DNA of 64,000 nucleotides from Rhodoferax aquaticus (GCF_006974105.1 NZ_CP036282.1:2418001-2482000), one strand, 5' to 3'. Shown: positions 36,794-46,780, numbered from the stretch's first letter. The notes: generated from the letters alone by a model not told the origin. Numbers and translations are program-made.

Positions 36794-37999
36794 ATGACCG
36801 AAGCCTATGTGTTTGACGCAATCCGCACGCCCCGTGGCAAGGGCAAGAAAGACGGCAGCCTGTATGAAGTCAAGCCCGTCAACCTGCTCGCGGGACTGTT
36901 GACCGATTTGCAGCAGCGCAACCAGTTCGACACCTCACACGTCGATGACGTGGTCATGGGCGTGGTGTCCCCCGTCGGCGATCAGGGTGCAGTGATCCCC
37001 AAGGTGGCCGCGCTCAAAGCAGGCTGGGACTTCCAAGCGGCCGGTGTGCAGATCAACCGTTTTTGCGCGTCGGGTTTGGAAGCTGTGAATATGGCCGCCC
37101 AAAAGGTGCGCTCCGGCTGGGAAGACCTGGTCGTGGCCGGTGGTGTGGAAAGCATGAGCCGTGTGCCCATCGGCTCAGACGGCGGCGCCTGGGCCATGGA
37201 CCCCGAGACGAATTCGCAGACCTTGTTCGTGCCCCAAGGCATTGGCGCCGACCTGATTGCCACGCTGGAAGGATTTAGCCGCGCCGACGTAGATGCATTT
37301 GCGCTTGAATCGCAGCGACGCGCAACAGCCGCCCAAGCCGCAGGCTACTTTGACCGCTCGGTAGTGCCAGTCAAAGACTTCTTGGGCCAAACCATTTTGG
37401 GCAAAGACGAATTCATCAAGCCCAACACCACGCTGGAAGGCCTGGCCGGTCTCAAGCCCGCGTTTGCCGACATGGGCGGCATGGGCTTTGACGCGGTGGC
37501 GCTCACCCGCTACCCGCAGGTAGAGCGCATCCACCATGTGCACCACGCAGGTAACTCGTCGGGCATTGTGGACGGTGCTGCCGCCGTACTGGTCGGCAAT
37601 GATGCCGCCGCCAAAGCCCACAACCTGCAACCACGCGCGCGCATCGTCGCCACCGCCTTGAGCGGTGCAGACCCCACCATCATGCTCACCGGCCCCATGC
37701 CCGCCACGCGCAAGGCACTGGCCAAAGCTGGGCTCACGGTCAATGACATCGACCTGTTTGAAGTGAATGAAGCTTTTGCCGCTGTGGTGATGCGCTTCAT
37801 GAAGGAGATGAAAGTGCCGCACGACAAGGTCAACGTGAACGGTGGGGCCATTGCCATGGGCCACCCGCTAGGCGCCACCGGTGCCATGATTTTGGGCACG
37901 CTGATTGACGAGCTGCACCGCCGCAAGTTGCGCTACGGCCTGGCCACTCTGTGTGTGGGCGGCGGCATGGGCATTGCCACCATCGTCGAGCGCCTTTAA
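36794..37999 (+). CDS. Acetyl-CoA C-acyltransferase (thiolase)
   Basis: The 401-residue thiolase cleaves 3-ketoacyl-CoA with CoA in the last step of beta-oxidation. The acyl-binding Cys is in [12 protein letters not shown] near residue 93, and the catalytic His is in [15 protein letters not shown]. The second catalytic Cys is in LCVGGGMG near the C-terminus. Length is normal. A GGAGA ribosome binding site precedes the ATG. It is followed by the FadB-like gene after 72 bases, so the two likely work as the trifunctional pair. Confidence 0.95.
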   Translation: MTEAYVFDAIRTPRGKGKKDGSLYEVKPVNLLAGLLTDLQQRNQFDTSHVDDVVMGVVSPVGDQGAVIPKVAALKAGWDFQAAGVQINRFCASGLEAVNMAAQKVRSGWEDLVVAGGVESMSRVPIGSDGGAWAMDPETNSQTLFVPQGIGADLIATLEGFSRADVDAFALESQRRATAAQAAGYFDRSVVPVKDFLGQTILGKDEFIKPNTTLEGLAGLKPAFADMGGMGFDAVALTRYPQVERIHHVHHAGNSSGIVDGAAAVLVGNDAAAKAHNLQPRARIVATALSGADPTIMLTGPMPATRKALAKAGLTVNDIDLFEVNEAFAAVVMRFMKEMKVPHDKVNVNGGAIAMGHPLGATGAMILGTLIDELHRRKLRYGLATLCVGGGMGIATIVERL

Positions 38000-38010
38000 G
38001 TCAAAAGTGC

Positions 38011-38060
38011 CACTATCGCCCATAGATATTGGGCTAGCAGCTCCTCAATCAATAGCATTT
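38011..38060. repeat. Diverged dispersed repeat between thiolase and fadB-like genes
   Basis: Read on the minus strand, agctgctagcccaatatcta followed by tgggcgatagtgg resembles the core agctgctagcgcatattcca plus tgtgcgccagagg of the copy at 10323-10364. It fills most of the 72-base gap upstream of the fadB-like start, where no strong ribosome binding site is visible. Confidence 0.5.
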
Positions 38061-38071
38061 TCACCATCACC

Positions 38072-40231
38072 ATGAAAACCATCCAGTACACCTTGGCCGA
38101 CGGCATCGCCACCATCACCTTTGATGAGCCGGACTCCCCGGTCAACACCATGTGCCTGCAATGGCAAGACGACATGGATGCCGTCGCGGCGCAAGTTCTC
38201 CAGGACAAAGACGCCATCAAAGGCATCTTGCTGGCCTCCAACAAGACCACCTTCTTTGCGGGGGCCGACCTCAAAGGCGCGATGCGCCTGCAGCCTACGG
38301 ACGCCACCAAAATCTTCCAAGAGATTGAGCGCGTCAAAAAGAACTTCCGCACCATTGAGACGCTGGGCAAGCCGGTGGTCAGCCTGCTCAATGGCACCGC
38401 TTTGGGTGGCGGCTGGGAGGTGGCGCTCGTTGGCCACCACCGCATCGCCATTGACGACCGCAAAACCCAGTTTGGCTTGCCCGAAGTCACGTTAGGCCTG
38501 CTGCCGGGCGCAAGCGGCGTCACCAAGATGACACGCCACCTGGGTCTGATGGGCGCTCAGCCCTACTTGGTGGAAGGCAAAACCTTCAACCCGAGCGAAG
38601 CCAAAGGCCTGGGCCTGGTGCACGCGCTGGTAGCGCCCGGACCCGATGCCGCCGCTGAAATGAAAGCCCAGGCGCTGGCATGGATTGCCGCCAACCCGTC
38701 TGCCCAACACCCATGGGAAACCAAAGGCTACAAGGTGCCCGGTGGACTGCCCTCATCGCCCGCCGTGGCGCAAATGCTGGTGGTGGCACCGGCTGTCATC
38801 AAGAAAAACACCCGCGGCCTCTACCCCGCGCCCGAAGCCATCATCGCTTGTATGGTCGAAGGTTTGCAGGTGGACCTGGAGACCGCGCTGCGTATTGAAA
38901 GCCGCTACCTGTCCAAGCTAATGACCGGGACCCAGGCCAAGGCCATGATCAATACCTTTTTCTTCAACCTCAACGCCATCAAGAGTGGCCAAAGCCGACC
39001 TGCGGGCGTTCCCCGGTTCAAGCCCAGCAAAGTGGGTCTGCTGGGCGCGGGCATGATGGGCGCAGGCATTGCCTACTGCCAGGCCAGCAAAGGCATTGCC
39101 ACGGTACTCAAAGATGTGAGCCAGGAGAAAGCCGACCTGGGCAAGAGCTACAGCGCCAAAATCACCCAAGGCCGCGTGGACAAGGGTCGCATGAAGCCCG
39201 AGGCACAGCAACAGATCCTCGACCTGATCCACCCCACAGGCAATGCCGCAGACCTGCAAGGCTGCGACCTGATCATTGAGGCGGTATTCGAAAACCGCGA
39301 ACTCAAAGCCAAGGTGACCCAAGAGTCCGAGCCACTACTCGCAGCAGGTGGTTTTTTTGCATCCAACACCTCCACGCTGCCCATCACGGGCCTTGCCAAA
39401 GCCAGCGCCAAGCCCGAGAAGTTCATCGGCATCCACTTCTTCAGCCCCGTGGACAAGATGAAGCTGGTGGAAATCATCAAGGGCAAGCAGACCGACGACG
39501 AGACTGTGGCCCGCGCCTACGACTATGTACAGGCACTGGGCAAGTTCCCCATTGTGGTGAACGACTCGCGCGGCTTCTTCACCAGCCGCGTGTTCGGCAC
39601 TTTCGTCATGGAAGGTGCGGCTATGTTGGGCGAAGGGATTCCCGCCGCAGCCATTGAGAACGCGGGCATCCAGGCCGGCATGCCGGTGGGCCCCTTGGCG
39701 GTGCTGGACGAAACCGCCCTCACCTTGAGTCTGCATGTGATGGACCAGACCAAAAAAGACTTTGAAGCCGAGGGCAAGACCTACACCGCAACTCCTGGTG
39801 AACTGGTCGTGGAAAAAATGGTCAAAGAGCACAAGCGCCCCGGCCGCGCAGGCGGTGCAGGCTTTTACGAGTACCCCACTGAAAAAGGTGCCAAGAAATT
39901 CCTGTGGCCCGAACTCCAAGGTTTGTTTGAAAGGGCCGACTCAGCCTGGAACATCACGGACCTCAAAGACCGCCTGCTGTACCGCCAGGCGGTCGAGACC
40001 GCGCGCTGCCTGGCTGAAGGCGTGCTCACTAGCGTGCACGATGCCAATATCGGCTCCATCTTCGGCATTGGTTTCCCCGCCTGGACCGGTGGCGCCATGC
40101 AGTTCATTTACGGCATGGGTGTGGATGCATTCGAGAAGCGTGCTGCAGAGTTGGCGCAGCAATTCGGCCCAGGCTTTGTGTTGACGGATGAGGTGAAAGC
40201 CGCCATCGCCAAGTTCCAACCCCAGTACTAA
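38072..40231 (+). CDS. fadB: Fatty oxidation fusion enzyme: enoyl-CoA hydratase/3-hydroxyacyl-CoA dehydrogenase
   Basis: The 719-residue protein has an N-terminal crotonase domain (FFAGADLKGAM, LNGTALGGGWEVAL) to about residue 280. An NAD-binding hydroxyacyl-CoA dehydrogenase follows (VGLLGAGMMGAGIAYCQA near 325; FIGIHFFSPVDKM), and the C-terminal dehydrogenase domain reads to the end. It carries out hydration and NAD-dependent oxidation in beta-oxidation, acting with the thiolase upstream. Length and order match FadB/FadJ proteins; which of the two is uncertain. Confidence 0.94.
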   Translation: MKTIQYTLADGIATITFDEPDSPVNTMCLQWQDDMDAVAAQVLQDKDAIKGILLASNKTTFFAGADLKGAMRLQPTDATKIFQEIERVKKNFRTIETLGKPVVSLLNGTALGGGWEVALVGHHRIAIDDRKTQFGLPEVTLGLLPGASGVTKMTRHLGLMGAQPYLVEGKTFNPSEAKGLGLVHALVAPGPDAAAEMKAQALAWIAANPSAQHPWETKGYKVPGGLPSSPAVAQMLVVAPAVIKKNTRGLYPAPEAIIACMVEGLQVDLETALRIESRYLSKLMTGTQAKAMINTFFFNLNAIKSGQSRPAGVPRFKPSKVGLLGAGMMGAGIAYCQASKGIATVLKDVSQEKADLGKSYSAKITQGRVDKGRMKPEAQQQILDLIHPTGNAADLQGCDLIIEAVFENRELKAKVTQESEPLLAAGGFFASNTSTLPITGLAKASAKPEKFIGIHFFSPVDKMKLVEIIKGKQTDDETVARAYDYVQALGKFPIVVNDSRGFFTSRVFGTFVMEGAAMLGEGIPAAAIENAGIQAGMPVGPLAVLDETALTLSLHVMDQTKKDFEAEGKTYTATPGELVVEKMVKEHKRPGRAGGAGFYEYPTEKGAKKFLWPELQGLFERADSAWNITDLKDRLLYRQAVETARCLAEGVLTSVHDANIGSIFGIGFPAWTGGAMQFIYGMGVDAFEKRAAELAQQFGPGFVLTDEVKAAIAKFQPQY

Positions 40232-40274
40232 GACGCTAAACCAAAGGCCAAGAAGCACGCACTACACTGCCACC

Positions 40275-41252
40275 ATGCTTGCTTCTTACCTTCGCCGCAT
40301 GCTGTTCCTCAACAGCGCATTTGCTCTGCTCCTTGCTGGATGGGGCGTGGCCTACGCGCACTGGCCTTGGTGGCTGTGCTTAGCGCTCCCCGTGGTGTGG
40401 CCCTTTGGCACTACGGCAATCTCTATCTTGGCCAGCACCCTGCAGTCTCGCGCGTCCGGCGTGCCTTGGGGCACTTGGTGGGCCAGCGTGTGGGGAGAGT
40501 ACCGGGCCTCGGTGCACTTTTTCTTGCTGCGCCAACCTTGGGCCGGGCCAGCGCCCGGCTTGCTAGCTGCGAGCGCGGTGCAAACAACGCGTTTGCGCAA
40601 GCCCCCTATCGTGTTGGTGCATGGCTATGTCTGCAACCACCGCATGTGGGACACCATGGGCGCTGAACTTCGCGCCCAAGGCCACAGCGTAATCGCGGTT
40701 GATTTAGAACCTGTGTTCACGTCTATTGAGGACTACGCCCCCACGATAGAGGCGGCGGTACAAACTGCACTAATCGCAGACGCTGCGAACCCGAACCCGG
40801 GCTCGGGCAAGGTGGTGCTGATTGGGCACAGCATGGGCGGCTTGGCCATTCGGGCGTGGATGCGGGCGCAGGGTGAGGCGGACACCTTGGCCCGCGTGGC
40901 ACAGGTCATCACCTTAGGCACACCCCATGCAGGCACCCGTTTGGGCACGCCCAAGCTCGCGATCACACCCAACAGCGCCCAAATGGTCTGGCAAAGTGAC
41001 TACGTCAAAACCTTGGAGAAGCAAGAGCCTGCCAGTGTTCGGTCCTTGCTACGCATCGCCGTCACAGCCCAAGACAATATTGTGTTTCCGCAACTGGCGC
41101 AAACCGTGCATGGCATCGTGCCCACCGTGTTTACGGGCATTGGCCATTTGCAAATGTGCAGGCACCAAGCCGTGACAGAGTGGGTGTTAGCCCATTTGAT
41201 GCAGCTTGCGGTGCCCCAACCAGTCAACGCTGAGGTCTGGCACAAGGCCTAA
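40275..41252 (+). CDS. Membrane-anchored alpha/beta-hydrolase (lipase-like)
   Basis: The 325-residue protein has two N-terminal hydrophobic segments (residues 8-30 and 33-56). The hydrolase fold then has oxyanion motif VLVHGYVCNHRMWD near residue 113, nucleophile elbow GHSMGG with Ser186, and a likely catalytic His in GIGHLQM. The TLGTPHAGTRLG motif is typical of triacylglycerol lipases. It probably hydrolyses ester lipids at the inner membrane. Position after beta-oxidation genes and before wax-ester genes fits lipid turnover. Its stop overlaps the convergent 77-residue gene by four bases. Confidence 0.85.
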   Translation: MLASYLRRMLFLNSAFALLLAGWGVAYAHWPWWLCLALPVVWPFGTTAISILASTLQSRASGVPWGTWWASVWGEYRASVHFFLLRQPWAGPAPGLLAASAVQTTRLRKPPIVLVHGYVCNHRMWDTMGAELRAQGHSVIAVDLEPVFTSIEDYAPTIEAAVQTALIADAANPNPGSGKVVLIGHSMGGLAIRAWMRAQGEADTLARVAQVITLGTPHAGTRLGTPKLAITPNSAQMVWQSDYVKTLEKQEPASVRSLLRIAVTAQDNIVFPQLAQTVHGIVPTVFTGIGHLQMCRHQAVTEWVLAHLMQLAVPQPVNAEVWHKA

Positions 41253-41482
41253 TTGCTTACTTCGATGCGCCTGCGCCGTGGCGCGTCATTGGGCGCGGGC
41301 CCCACGACGATGACACGGCCATTGGGTAACGCCACTGCAATCTGCTCGTCGCCCTGCGCGCGCTCGCCTTGCAAATGGTAGATGGTTGCACCATCCACTT
41401 CGCTAGACGACACCAATGCGTTTTGGTTGAGCAACGCCGACAATTGCGCAGTGCTCAAGGCTTGCCAATGGAGCTTGGTCAT
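41249..41482 (-). CDS. Hypothetical 77-residue protein coupled to a GGDEF-EAL protein
   Basis: I do not recognise a named family. The protein starts MTKLHWQALSTAQLSALL and has predicted beta-strands (ATIYHLQGE, QIAVALPNGRVIVVG) and a basic tail with RRRRIEVSN. There is no signal peptide or membrane segment. Its ATG overlaps the stop of the upstream GGDEF-EAL gene as ATGA, so it is translated with it and may act in the same c-di-GMP pathway. Coding capacity is supported by the coupling and composition; its stop overlaps the convergent lipase gene. Confidence 0.6.
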   Translation of the reverse strand: MTKLHWQALSTAQLSALLNQNALVSSSEVDGATIYHLQGERAQGDEQIAVALPNGRVIVVGPAPNDAPRRRRIEVSN

Positions 41483-43968
41483 GGAAACACCCTCACCCCC
41501 GCTTGAAACTTTGCTACAAAACTTGCGGCATCCATGGGGCGGCCAAACAAATAGCCTTGTACCTGGGTGCAGCCCATGGCCAACAAACGGTCTACTTGCG
41601 CCTGGCTCTCGACGCCTTCTGCCACTACCCTTAGCCCCAGGCTCAAAGCCATGGCGATGATGGCCCCAGCGATAGCGGCATCGTCTTCATTGACATGAAC
41701 ATCGTTGATAAACGACTTGTCAATTTTCAATTCATCAATAGGAAAGCGGCGTAGATACGACAAGCTGGAGTAGCCCGTGCCAAAGTCGTCCAAGGAAATA
41801 CTGAGGCCCAGTTGCTTCAAGGTACGCAGCGCAAGCAGCGTGCTGTTGACGTCTTGCATGACCATGCTTTCTGTCAGTTCAAGCGCCAGACATGCGGGTG
41901 CGATACCTGTGGCGGCCACCACCTGCGCCACACGCTCAGCCAAATCTTCTTGGCGGAACTGCCGGGCCGACACGTTGACCGACATCTCCAGTGCACCTAA
42001 TCCAGCTTCCAGCCAAGCAACCTGCTGGCGGCAAGCCTCGGTCAGCACCCATTCACCTAAAGGCAATATGAGGCCCGACTCTTCGGCCAATGGGATGAAC
42101 TCAATCGGGTGAATCAGGCCAATTTGGGGGTGGTTCCAACGCACCAAGGCTTCAGCGCCCACGATGCGCTGGGTCAGCAAATCGATTTTGGGCTGGTAGT
42201 GCAAAGCGAACTCACCCCGCTCCAACCCGCGGCGCATGGCGCCTTCCATATTCATACGGCTGATGGCGGTTGCCCCCATCTCCGGGATGAACTGGCGCAC
42301 GCTGTTACGCCCATGCTCTTTGACCCGGTACATGGCGATATCCGCATAGCGCAACAAAAGCTCGCCATGGTCCCCATCTCGGGGGTAAACGGATACACCA
42401 ATACTGGCGGTCACAAACACATCTACCCCATTGATCTCAATGGGGCGTGCCAGGGCTTTGAGTACTTTTTCAGCGATCACATCGACATCACCCGTTTCGG
42501 GCAAGTCGGTCAGTACAAGGACAAATTCATCTCCCCCCAGTCGGGCTACCGTGTCGGTCTCTCGCACGCAACTGTTAAGCCGCTGCGCCACTTCTTTGAG
42601 CATGGTGTCGCCAGCACCATGGCCTGACGCGTCATTGACCAGCTTGAAATGGTCCAAGTCCAACAGCATGATGCCTACAAACAGGCTTTGCCGCTTAGCC
42701 CACGCGATGGCTTGAATGATGCGGTCATTGAGCAGGTTGCGGTTGGCCAAGCCGGTCAGAGCGTCGTGGTTGGCCTGGTACTCCAACTCTTTTTGGTAGT
42801 TCACGCGTTCGGTCGCATCATTGATGACACTCACAAAGTGCGTGGTGTGCTGGCCATCCGCATCTTTGACAGGGGCAATGTGCAACTCGTTCCAGAACTG
42901 GGTGCCGTCTTTACGGTAATTGCGCAACACCGCCTGGCCTTCGCGGCGCTCACGCAGTGCACTGCGTATCTCTTCAAGGTCCGCCTGCGCGAGGTCGTCA
43001 CGCAGCAAGAACCGCCCCTCCCGACCAATGACTTCCGAAGCGCTGTAGCCTGTAATGCGCTCAAACGCAGGGTTTACGTACACGATGGAATGGTCATCTA
43101 CATCACTGCGGGTGATCATGATTCCATTGCTACTGGAGGACAAGGCTTGCTCACGCAGGAGCAAGGCCTCTTCTGCATCCTTCAGGCGAAAGCGGCAATG
43201 GCTGATGTCTTGCTTAACCGACACCAAATGCGTGATGTTGCCCGCCTTGTCACACAAAGGGCTCACAATTTGACGCACCCAGTACTCGCTGCCGTCTTTG
43301 CGGCGGCACTGCATATCGCCCTGCCAGTGCTCACCCATCTTGAGCGCATTGAACATGCGCAGTTCAGCCTCACTAGAGGGGGTACTAAGGTCCACCAGCA
43401 TGCGCTGGCCTATGACCTCCGCCGTACTGTAGCCACTGCCTTTGCAATAGCTGTCGTTGCAAAACACCACTTCCCCTGAGGGTTTGGCAAACAGCACCAT
43501 ATAGGGGCTTTGCTGCACTGACAAAGCCAACATCTCCACGCTGTCTTGCAAATCGTTATAGGGGTGCTGCCCCTGCAGCGCATGGATGGCCTCGGCCAGC
43601 TCATGGGTCAACCTCAGCAACACGCCGTGCGCCTCGTGCCCAACACCCAGCGCAAATTCAGCACTTACGCGCAGCTCAGCCAAAGCAGTACCAAAACGGC
43701 TCACTGGCAAGGTGGCGTGTTGCACGGCCTCAGGCGAGTTGCTGTGCCGCACTCGGGCTTTAAATACCTGGCTTTGTTCTTCTAGGTCCAACTCCAACTC
43801 GGCCGACAAATAGCCCGCACGGGTCACCAGTGCCTTACAAAAACCATGCAACATGGTGGGCAAGTCTTCGGTAAACCACAGGCAGGCTGACAGCTCGCCC
43901 AAAAGCATATGCCACTGAGAAAGCCGCTGTGTTTCAGCGGCAAGGGCATCAAGTTCGTTGCTTGTCAT
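41479..43968 (-). CDS. PAS-PAS-GGDEF-EAL c-di-GMP signalling protein
   Basis: The protein is 829 residues from the ATG at 43968 (MTSNELDALAAETQRLS). The N-terminal ~160 residues are soluble with no membrane segment. Two PAS domains follow (SPYMVLFAKPSGEVVFCND near 180; GIMITRSDVDDHSIVYVNPAFERITGY near 310, limited here to family recognition). The GGDEF domain keeps RLGGDEFVLVL near residue 477, and the EAL domain keeps GAEALVRWNHP near 604 and the DDFGTGYSSL loop. Both active sites look intact, so it could make and break c-di-GMP under PAS control. It is divergent from the wax ester synthase. Confidence 0.93.
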   Translation of the reverse strand: MTSNELDALAAETQRLSQWHMLLGELSACLWFTEDLPTMLHGFCKALVTRAGYLSAELELDLEEQSQVFKARVRHSNSPEAVQHATLPVSRFGTALAELRVSAEFALGVGHEAHGVLLRLTHELAEAIHALQGQHPYNDLQDSVEMLALSVQQSPYMVLFAKPSGEVVFCNDSYCKGSGYSTAEVIGQRMLVDLSTPSSEAELRMFNALKMGEHWQGDMQCRRKDGSEYWVRQIVSPLCDKAGNITHLVSVKQDISHCRFRLKDAEEALLLREQALSSSSNGIMITRSDVDDHSIVYVNPAFERITGYSASEVIGREGRFLLRDDLAQADLEEIRSALRERREGQAVLRNYRKDGTQFWNELHIAPVKDADGQHTTHFVSVINDATERVNYQKELEYQANHDALTGLANRNLLNDRIIQAIAWAKRQSLFVGIMLLDLDHFKLVNDASGHGAGDTMLKEVAQRLNSCVRETDTVARLGGDEFVLVLTDLPETGDVDVIAEKVLKALARPIEINGVDVFVTASIGVSVYPRDGDHGELLLRYADIAMYRVKEHGRNSVRQFIPEMGATAISRMNMEGAMRRGLERGEFALHYQPKIDLLTQRIVGAEALVRWNHPQIGLIHPIEFIPLAEESGLILPLGEWVLTEACRQQVAWLEAGLGALEMSVNVSARQFRQEDLAERVAQVVAATGIAPACLALELTESMVMQDVNSTLLALRTLKQLGLSISLDDFGTGYSSLSYLRRFPIDELKIDKSFINDVHVNEDDAAIAGAIIAMALSLGLRVVAEGVESQAQVDRLLAMGCTQVQGYLFGRPMDAASFVAKFQAGVRVFP

Positions 43969-44103
43969 GGGGGCAGTGTCCAGTCCTATGTAAAGACGGC
44001 GGCAGCGTGTATCGAAAAATTTTACTCCTACGTACCACCTGTGCGCACTAAGGTCATACCCCTGACACAATGGTGGCCAATAACGCAAAAGGCCGATACC
44101 CAC

Positions 44104-45531
44104 ATGCATGCACTAAGCCCTACCGACTCCGCTTTCATGTGGATGGAGACCCGTAACCAGCCGATGCACGTTGCGGGCCTTAACCTCTATACACCACCCG
44201 CCAACGAACCCGGTTTTGTGGCGGAGTTGTTGGCCCATTGGGCAACCCATCTCAAAGCACTGCCCCCATTCAATATGCGCCCTGTGCTGCGCATGGGCTT
44301 GTGGTACTGGGAAGAAGACAAGCACTTTGAGGTGGACTACCACCTGCGCCACCTAGCACTCCCCCAACCCGGCCGTATTCGCGAGCTACTGGCCATTGTG
44401 TCGCGCCTACACGGTAACCTGCTGGACCGCAACCGCCCGCTGTGGGAGGCCTATGTCATTGAGGGTCTGCCTGGGGGGCGCTTCGCCACCTACATCAAGA
44501 TTCACCACGCGCTGGTCGATGGTGTGACGGCTGCCAAAATGATGGCACAAGCCCTAAGCCACCAAGCCACGGTACACAAAGGCCCACTGTGGTCCTTGCA
44601 CTACCCAAAGCACCCCACCAGCCGCCCTGCACGGGCACCTCTAAGCTTGGCCCAACAGTTAGCGCAACTGGCCAGTATGGGACGCGACCTCTTACCCGGA
44701 GTGGCCAGCGCGCTCAAAGACATGGTGGGAAGTGACCAAGACACCAATGCGCCCGCCCGCGCCTTTCAAGCGCCTGCGAGTTTGTTCAACGTCGAAATAT
44801 CGGGTTCCCGTCGCTTTGCCGCACAGTCTTACTCTCTACCTAGGCTCAAGCGTTTGGGTGAAGCGTCAGGGGCTACCGTGAACGACGTCACCTTGGCCAT
44901 TTGTGCCGGCGCATTGCGCCAGTACCTCTTGGCCCACCAAGCCTTGCCCTCCAAGCCGTTGATCGCCATGGTGCCTGTGTCTTTGCATGCAGGTGCCGAC
45001 GTAGCGGGCAACCAAGTGTCTGTGCTACTGGCCAATTTGGCCACCCACATCGCAGACCCGCTCAAGCGCCTACAGCGCATTGTGCAGTCCACGGGCAAAG
45101 CCAAAGAGCGCCTGACCCACATGCCCCGGCTACAAAAACTCTCGCATGGGCTCACCAGCATATCGCCTATGGGTGTGGCCATGGTCACTGGCGCGGCCAA
45201 GAAACACCCGGTGTTCAATGTGGTGATCTCCAACGTGCCTGGCCCGACCGACACGCTGTACATGAATGGCGCGCAGTTGGATGAGGTGTATCCGGTCTCT
45301 ATCGCCACGCACTACCTTGCGCTGAACATCACGATCACGGGCTATGGTGACAAACTAGGCTTTGGCTACATCGCTTGCCGCCGCTCGGTTCCTGGCCTGC
45401 AACGCATGCTGGACTACACCGACCAAGCGATTGAGGAATTGGAACTGGCCTTGGGCTTACAAGGCAAGCCCGCAGTGATGGCCAAACCCATCAAAGCACC
45501 GCGTAAGCGCGCCAGGATAATGGAGCCATGA
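44104..45531 (+). CDS. Wax ester synthase/acyl-CoA:diacylglycerol acyltransferase
   Basis: The 475-residue enzyme of the WS/DGAT family makes wax esters or triacylglycerols for storage. The active-site motif HHALVDG lies at about residues 134-140. The C-terminal NVVISNVPGPTDTLYMNGA and PLIAMVPVSL motifs are typical. The start at 44104 gives the family N-terminus (LSPTDSAFMWMETRNQPMHV). It overlaps the downstream chrA-like gene as ATGA. With the lipase and beta-oxidation genes nearby it suggests a neutral-lipid storage and use locus. Confidence 0.93.
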   Translation: MHALSPTDSAFMWMETRNQPMHVAGLNLYTPPANEPGFVAELLAHWATHLKALPPFNMRPVLRMGLWYWEEDKHFEVDYHLRHLALPQPGRIRELLAIVSRLHGNLLDRNRPLWEAYVIEGLPGGRFATYIKIHHALVDGVTAAKMMAQALSHQATVHKGPLWSLHYPKHPTSRPARAPLSLAQQLAQLASMGRDLLPGVASALKDMVGSDQDTNAPARAFQAPASLFNVEISGSRRFAAQSYSLPRLKRLGEASGATVNDVTLAICAGALRQYLLAHQALPSKPLIAMVPVSLHAGADVAGNQVSVLLANLATHIADPLKRLQRIVQSTGKAKERLTHMPRLQKLSHGLTSISPMGVAMVTGAAKKHPVFNVVISNVPGPTDTLYMNGAQLDEVYPVSIATHYLALNITITGYGDKLGFGYIACRRSVPGLQRMLDYTDQAIEELELALGLQGKPAVMAKPIKAPRKRARIMEP

Positions 45532-46181
45532 CTCCTTTGGCACCCACTTCACCTCAGCAAGCCCCCGAACCACAGCATCCCCAAGGCACTGAGCCAAGGC
45601 AGCGCCCACAACCCCAATCGCTCTCCGACCTTTTTTGGTCCTTCAGCTGGCTCGCACTGCAAGGTTTCGGGGGTGTTTTGGCGGTGGTGCAACGGGAACT
45701 CGTGGAGAAGAAAAAGTGGCTCACGCCCTCTGAATTTTTGGAAGACTGGGCGGTAGCCCAGATACTGCCGGGCCCCAATGTGATGAACCTCTCGCTCATG
45801 ATTGGGGACCGCTACTTTGGAATGCGCGGTGCGCTGGTGGCCTTGACTGGCATGCTCTTGTTCCCGCTGCTCATTGTCCTAGGCTCAGCGGTACTGTTTG
45901 CGGCAGTTTCAGATGTTCCGCAGGTCCAAGGGGCACTGCGCGGGATGGGCGCTGTTGCGGCCGGACTCATCACAGCCACGGGTATGAAGTTGGTTGCTGG
46001 CTTAAGGGCAAATGCCATGGGTGCGCCTGTCTGCTATGCGTTAGCCGCTATGACTTTTGTAGCTATCGCCATCTTGCGACTGCCCTTGGCCTGGGTTTTG
46101 TTCACGCTGGGCGGCTTGGCCTGGTGGTGGGCTTACCGACAGTTGCGCGCCCTACCTACCCCAGCAGGTGAAACGCCATGA
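45528..46181 (+). CDS. Chromate transporter, N-terminal-type half (short-chain ChrA)
   Basis: The 217-residue membrane protein carries one CHR domain: LFWSFSWLALQGFGGVLAVVQRELV and the AQILPGPNVMNLSLMIG motif near residue 77, with about five or six hydrophobic segments. The first ~30 residues are Pro/Gln-rich and cytoplasmic. Short ChrA proteins act as pairs in chromate or sulfate transport. Its start overlaps the wax ester synthase stop and its stop overlaps the second half, both as ATGA. Confidence 0.9.
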   Translation: MTPLAPTSPQQAPEPQHPQGTEPRQRPQPQSLSDLFWSFSWLALQGFGGVLAVVQRELVEKKKWLTPSEFLEDWAVAQILPGPNVMNLSLMIGDRYFGMRGALVALTGMLLFPLLIVLGSAVLFAAVSDVPQVQGALRGMGAVAAGLITATGMKLVAGLRANAMGAPVCYALAAMTFVAIAILRLPLAWVLFTLGGLAWWWAYRQLRALPTPAGETP

Positions 46182-46780
46182 CGCTACCCCTCGCCCTGAG
46201 CGCCACAGAGTGGCTGGGCCTGTTTGTTCACTTTCTCTCGCTATCGCTCTTGGCGGTAGGCGGCGCCATTGCTACTGCGCCTGACATGCACCGTTATCTC
46301 GTCGATGAGCGGCACTGGCTGAGTGACGCGCAATTTAGCTCCAGCATAGCGCTGGCACAAGCGGCTCCTGGCCCCAATGTATTGTTCGTAGCGGTGTTGG
46401 GATGGAATGTCGGCGTGAACGCGGCCGGCGGCATGGCAGCTGGTCTGCATGCCTGGGGCTTGGGTGCCTTGGGTATGGCGCTAGCCATGCTAGGCATCAT
46501 GCTGCCCAGCACAACCCTCACGTTCGCTGCAGCACGCTGGGGCCATAGAAACCGTGAGCTCAGAGTCGTGCGCGCATTTAAGCAAGGCTTGGCACCTATT
46601 GTCGTAGCCATGCTGATCGCAACCGGTTGGATTCTTGCAGGTGGTCATGGAGGCCCATGGGCACAATGGCCTTTATGGCTTCTGGCGATCGCCAGCGCGG
46701 TACTGGTTTGGCGCACCCAAATACACCTCCTGTGGGTTCTGGCAGGAGGCGCTGTGCTAGGTGCGCTGGGCTGGGTTTAG
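46178..46780 (+). CDS. Chromate transporter, second half (short-chain ChrA)
   Basis: The 200-residue membrane protein carries the partner CHR domain: FVHFLSLSLLAVGGAIATAPDMHRYLV and SIALAQAAPGPNVLFVAVLGWNVG, with about six hydrophobic segments. It is coupled to the first half by ATGA. The pair is expected to form a heterodimer in opposite membrane orientations, as known for short ChrA pairs. Its stop overlaps the convergent EamA gene by four bases. Confidence 0.9.
   Translation: MTLPLALSATEWLGLFVHFLSLSLLAVGGAIATAPDMHRYLVDERHWLSDAQFSSSIALAQAAPGPNVLFVAVLGWNVGVNAAGGMAAGLHAWGLGALGMALAMLGIMLPSTTLTFAAARWGHRNRELRVVRAFKQGLAPIVVAMLIATGWILAGGHGGPWAQWPLWLLAIASAVLVWRTQIHLLWVLAGGAVLGALGWV

Noticed and set aside
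46040..46075. Repeat-like sequence in the first chrA gene (gcgttagccgctatgacttt)
   Set aside because: It resembles the repeat core, but it encodes an ordinary hydrophobic helix in a conserved protein and the match is too short.
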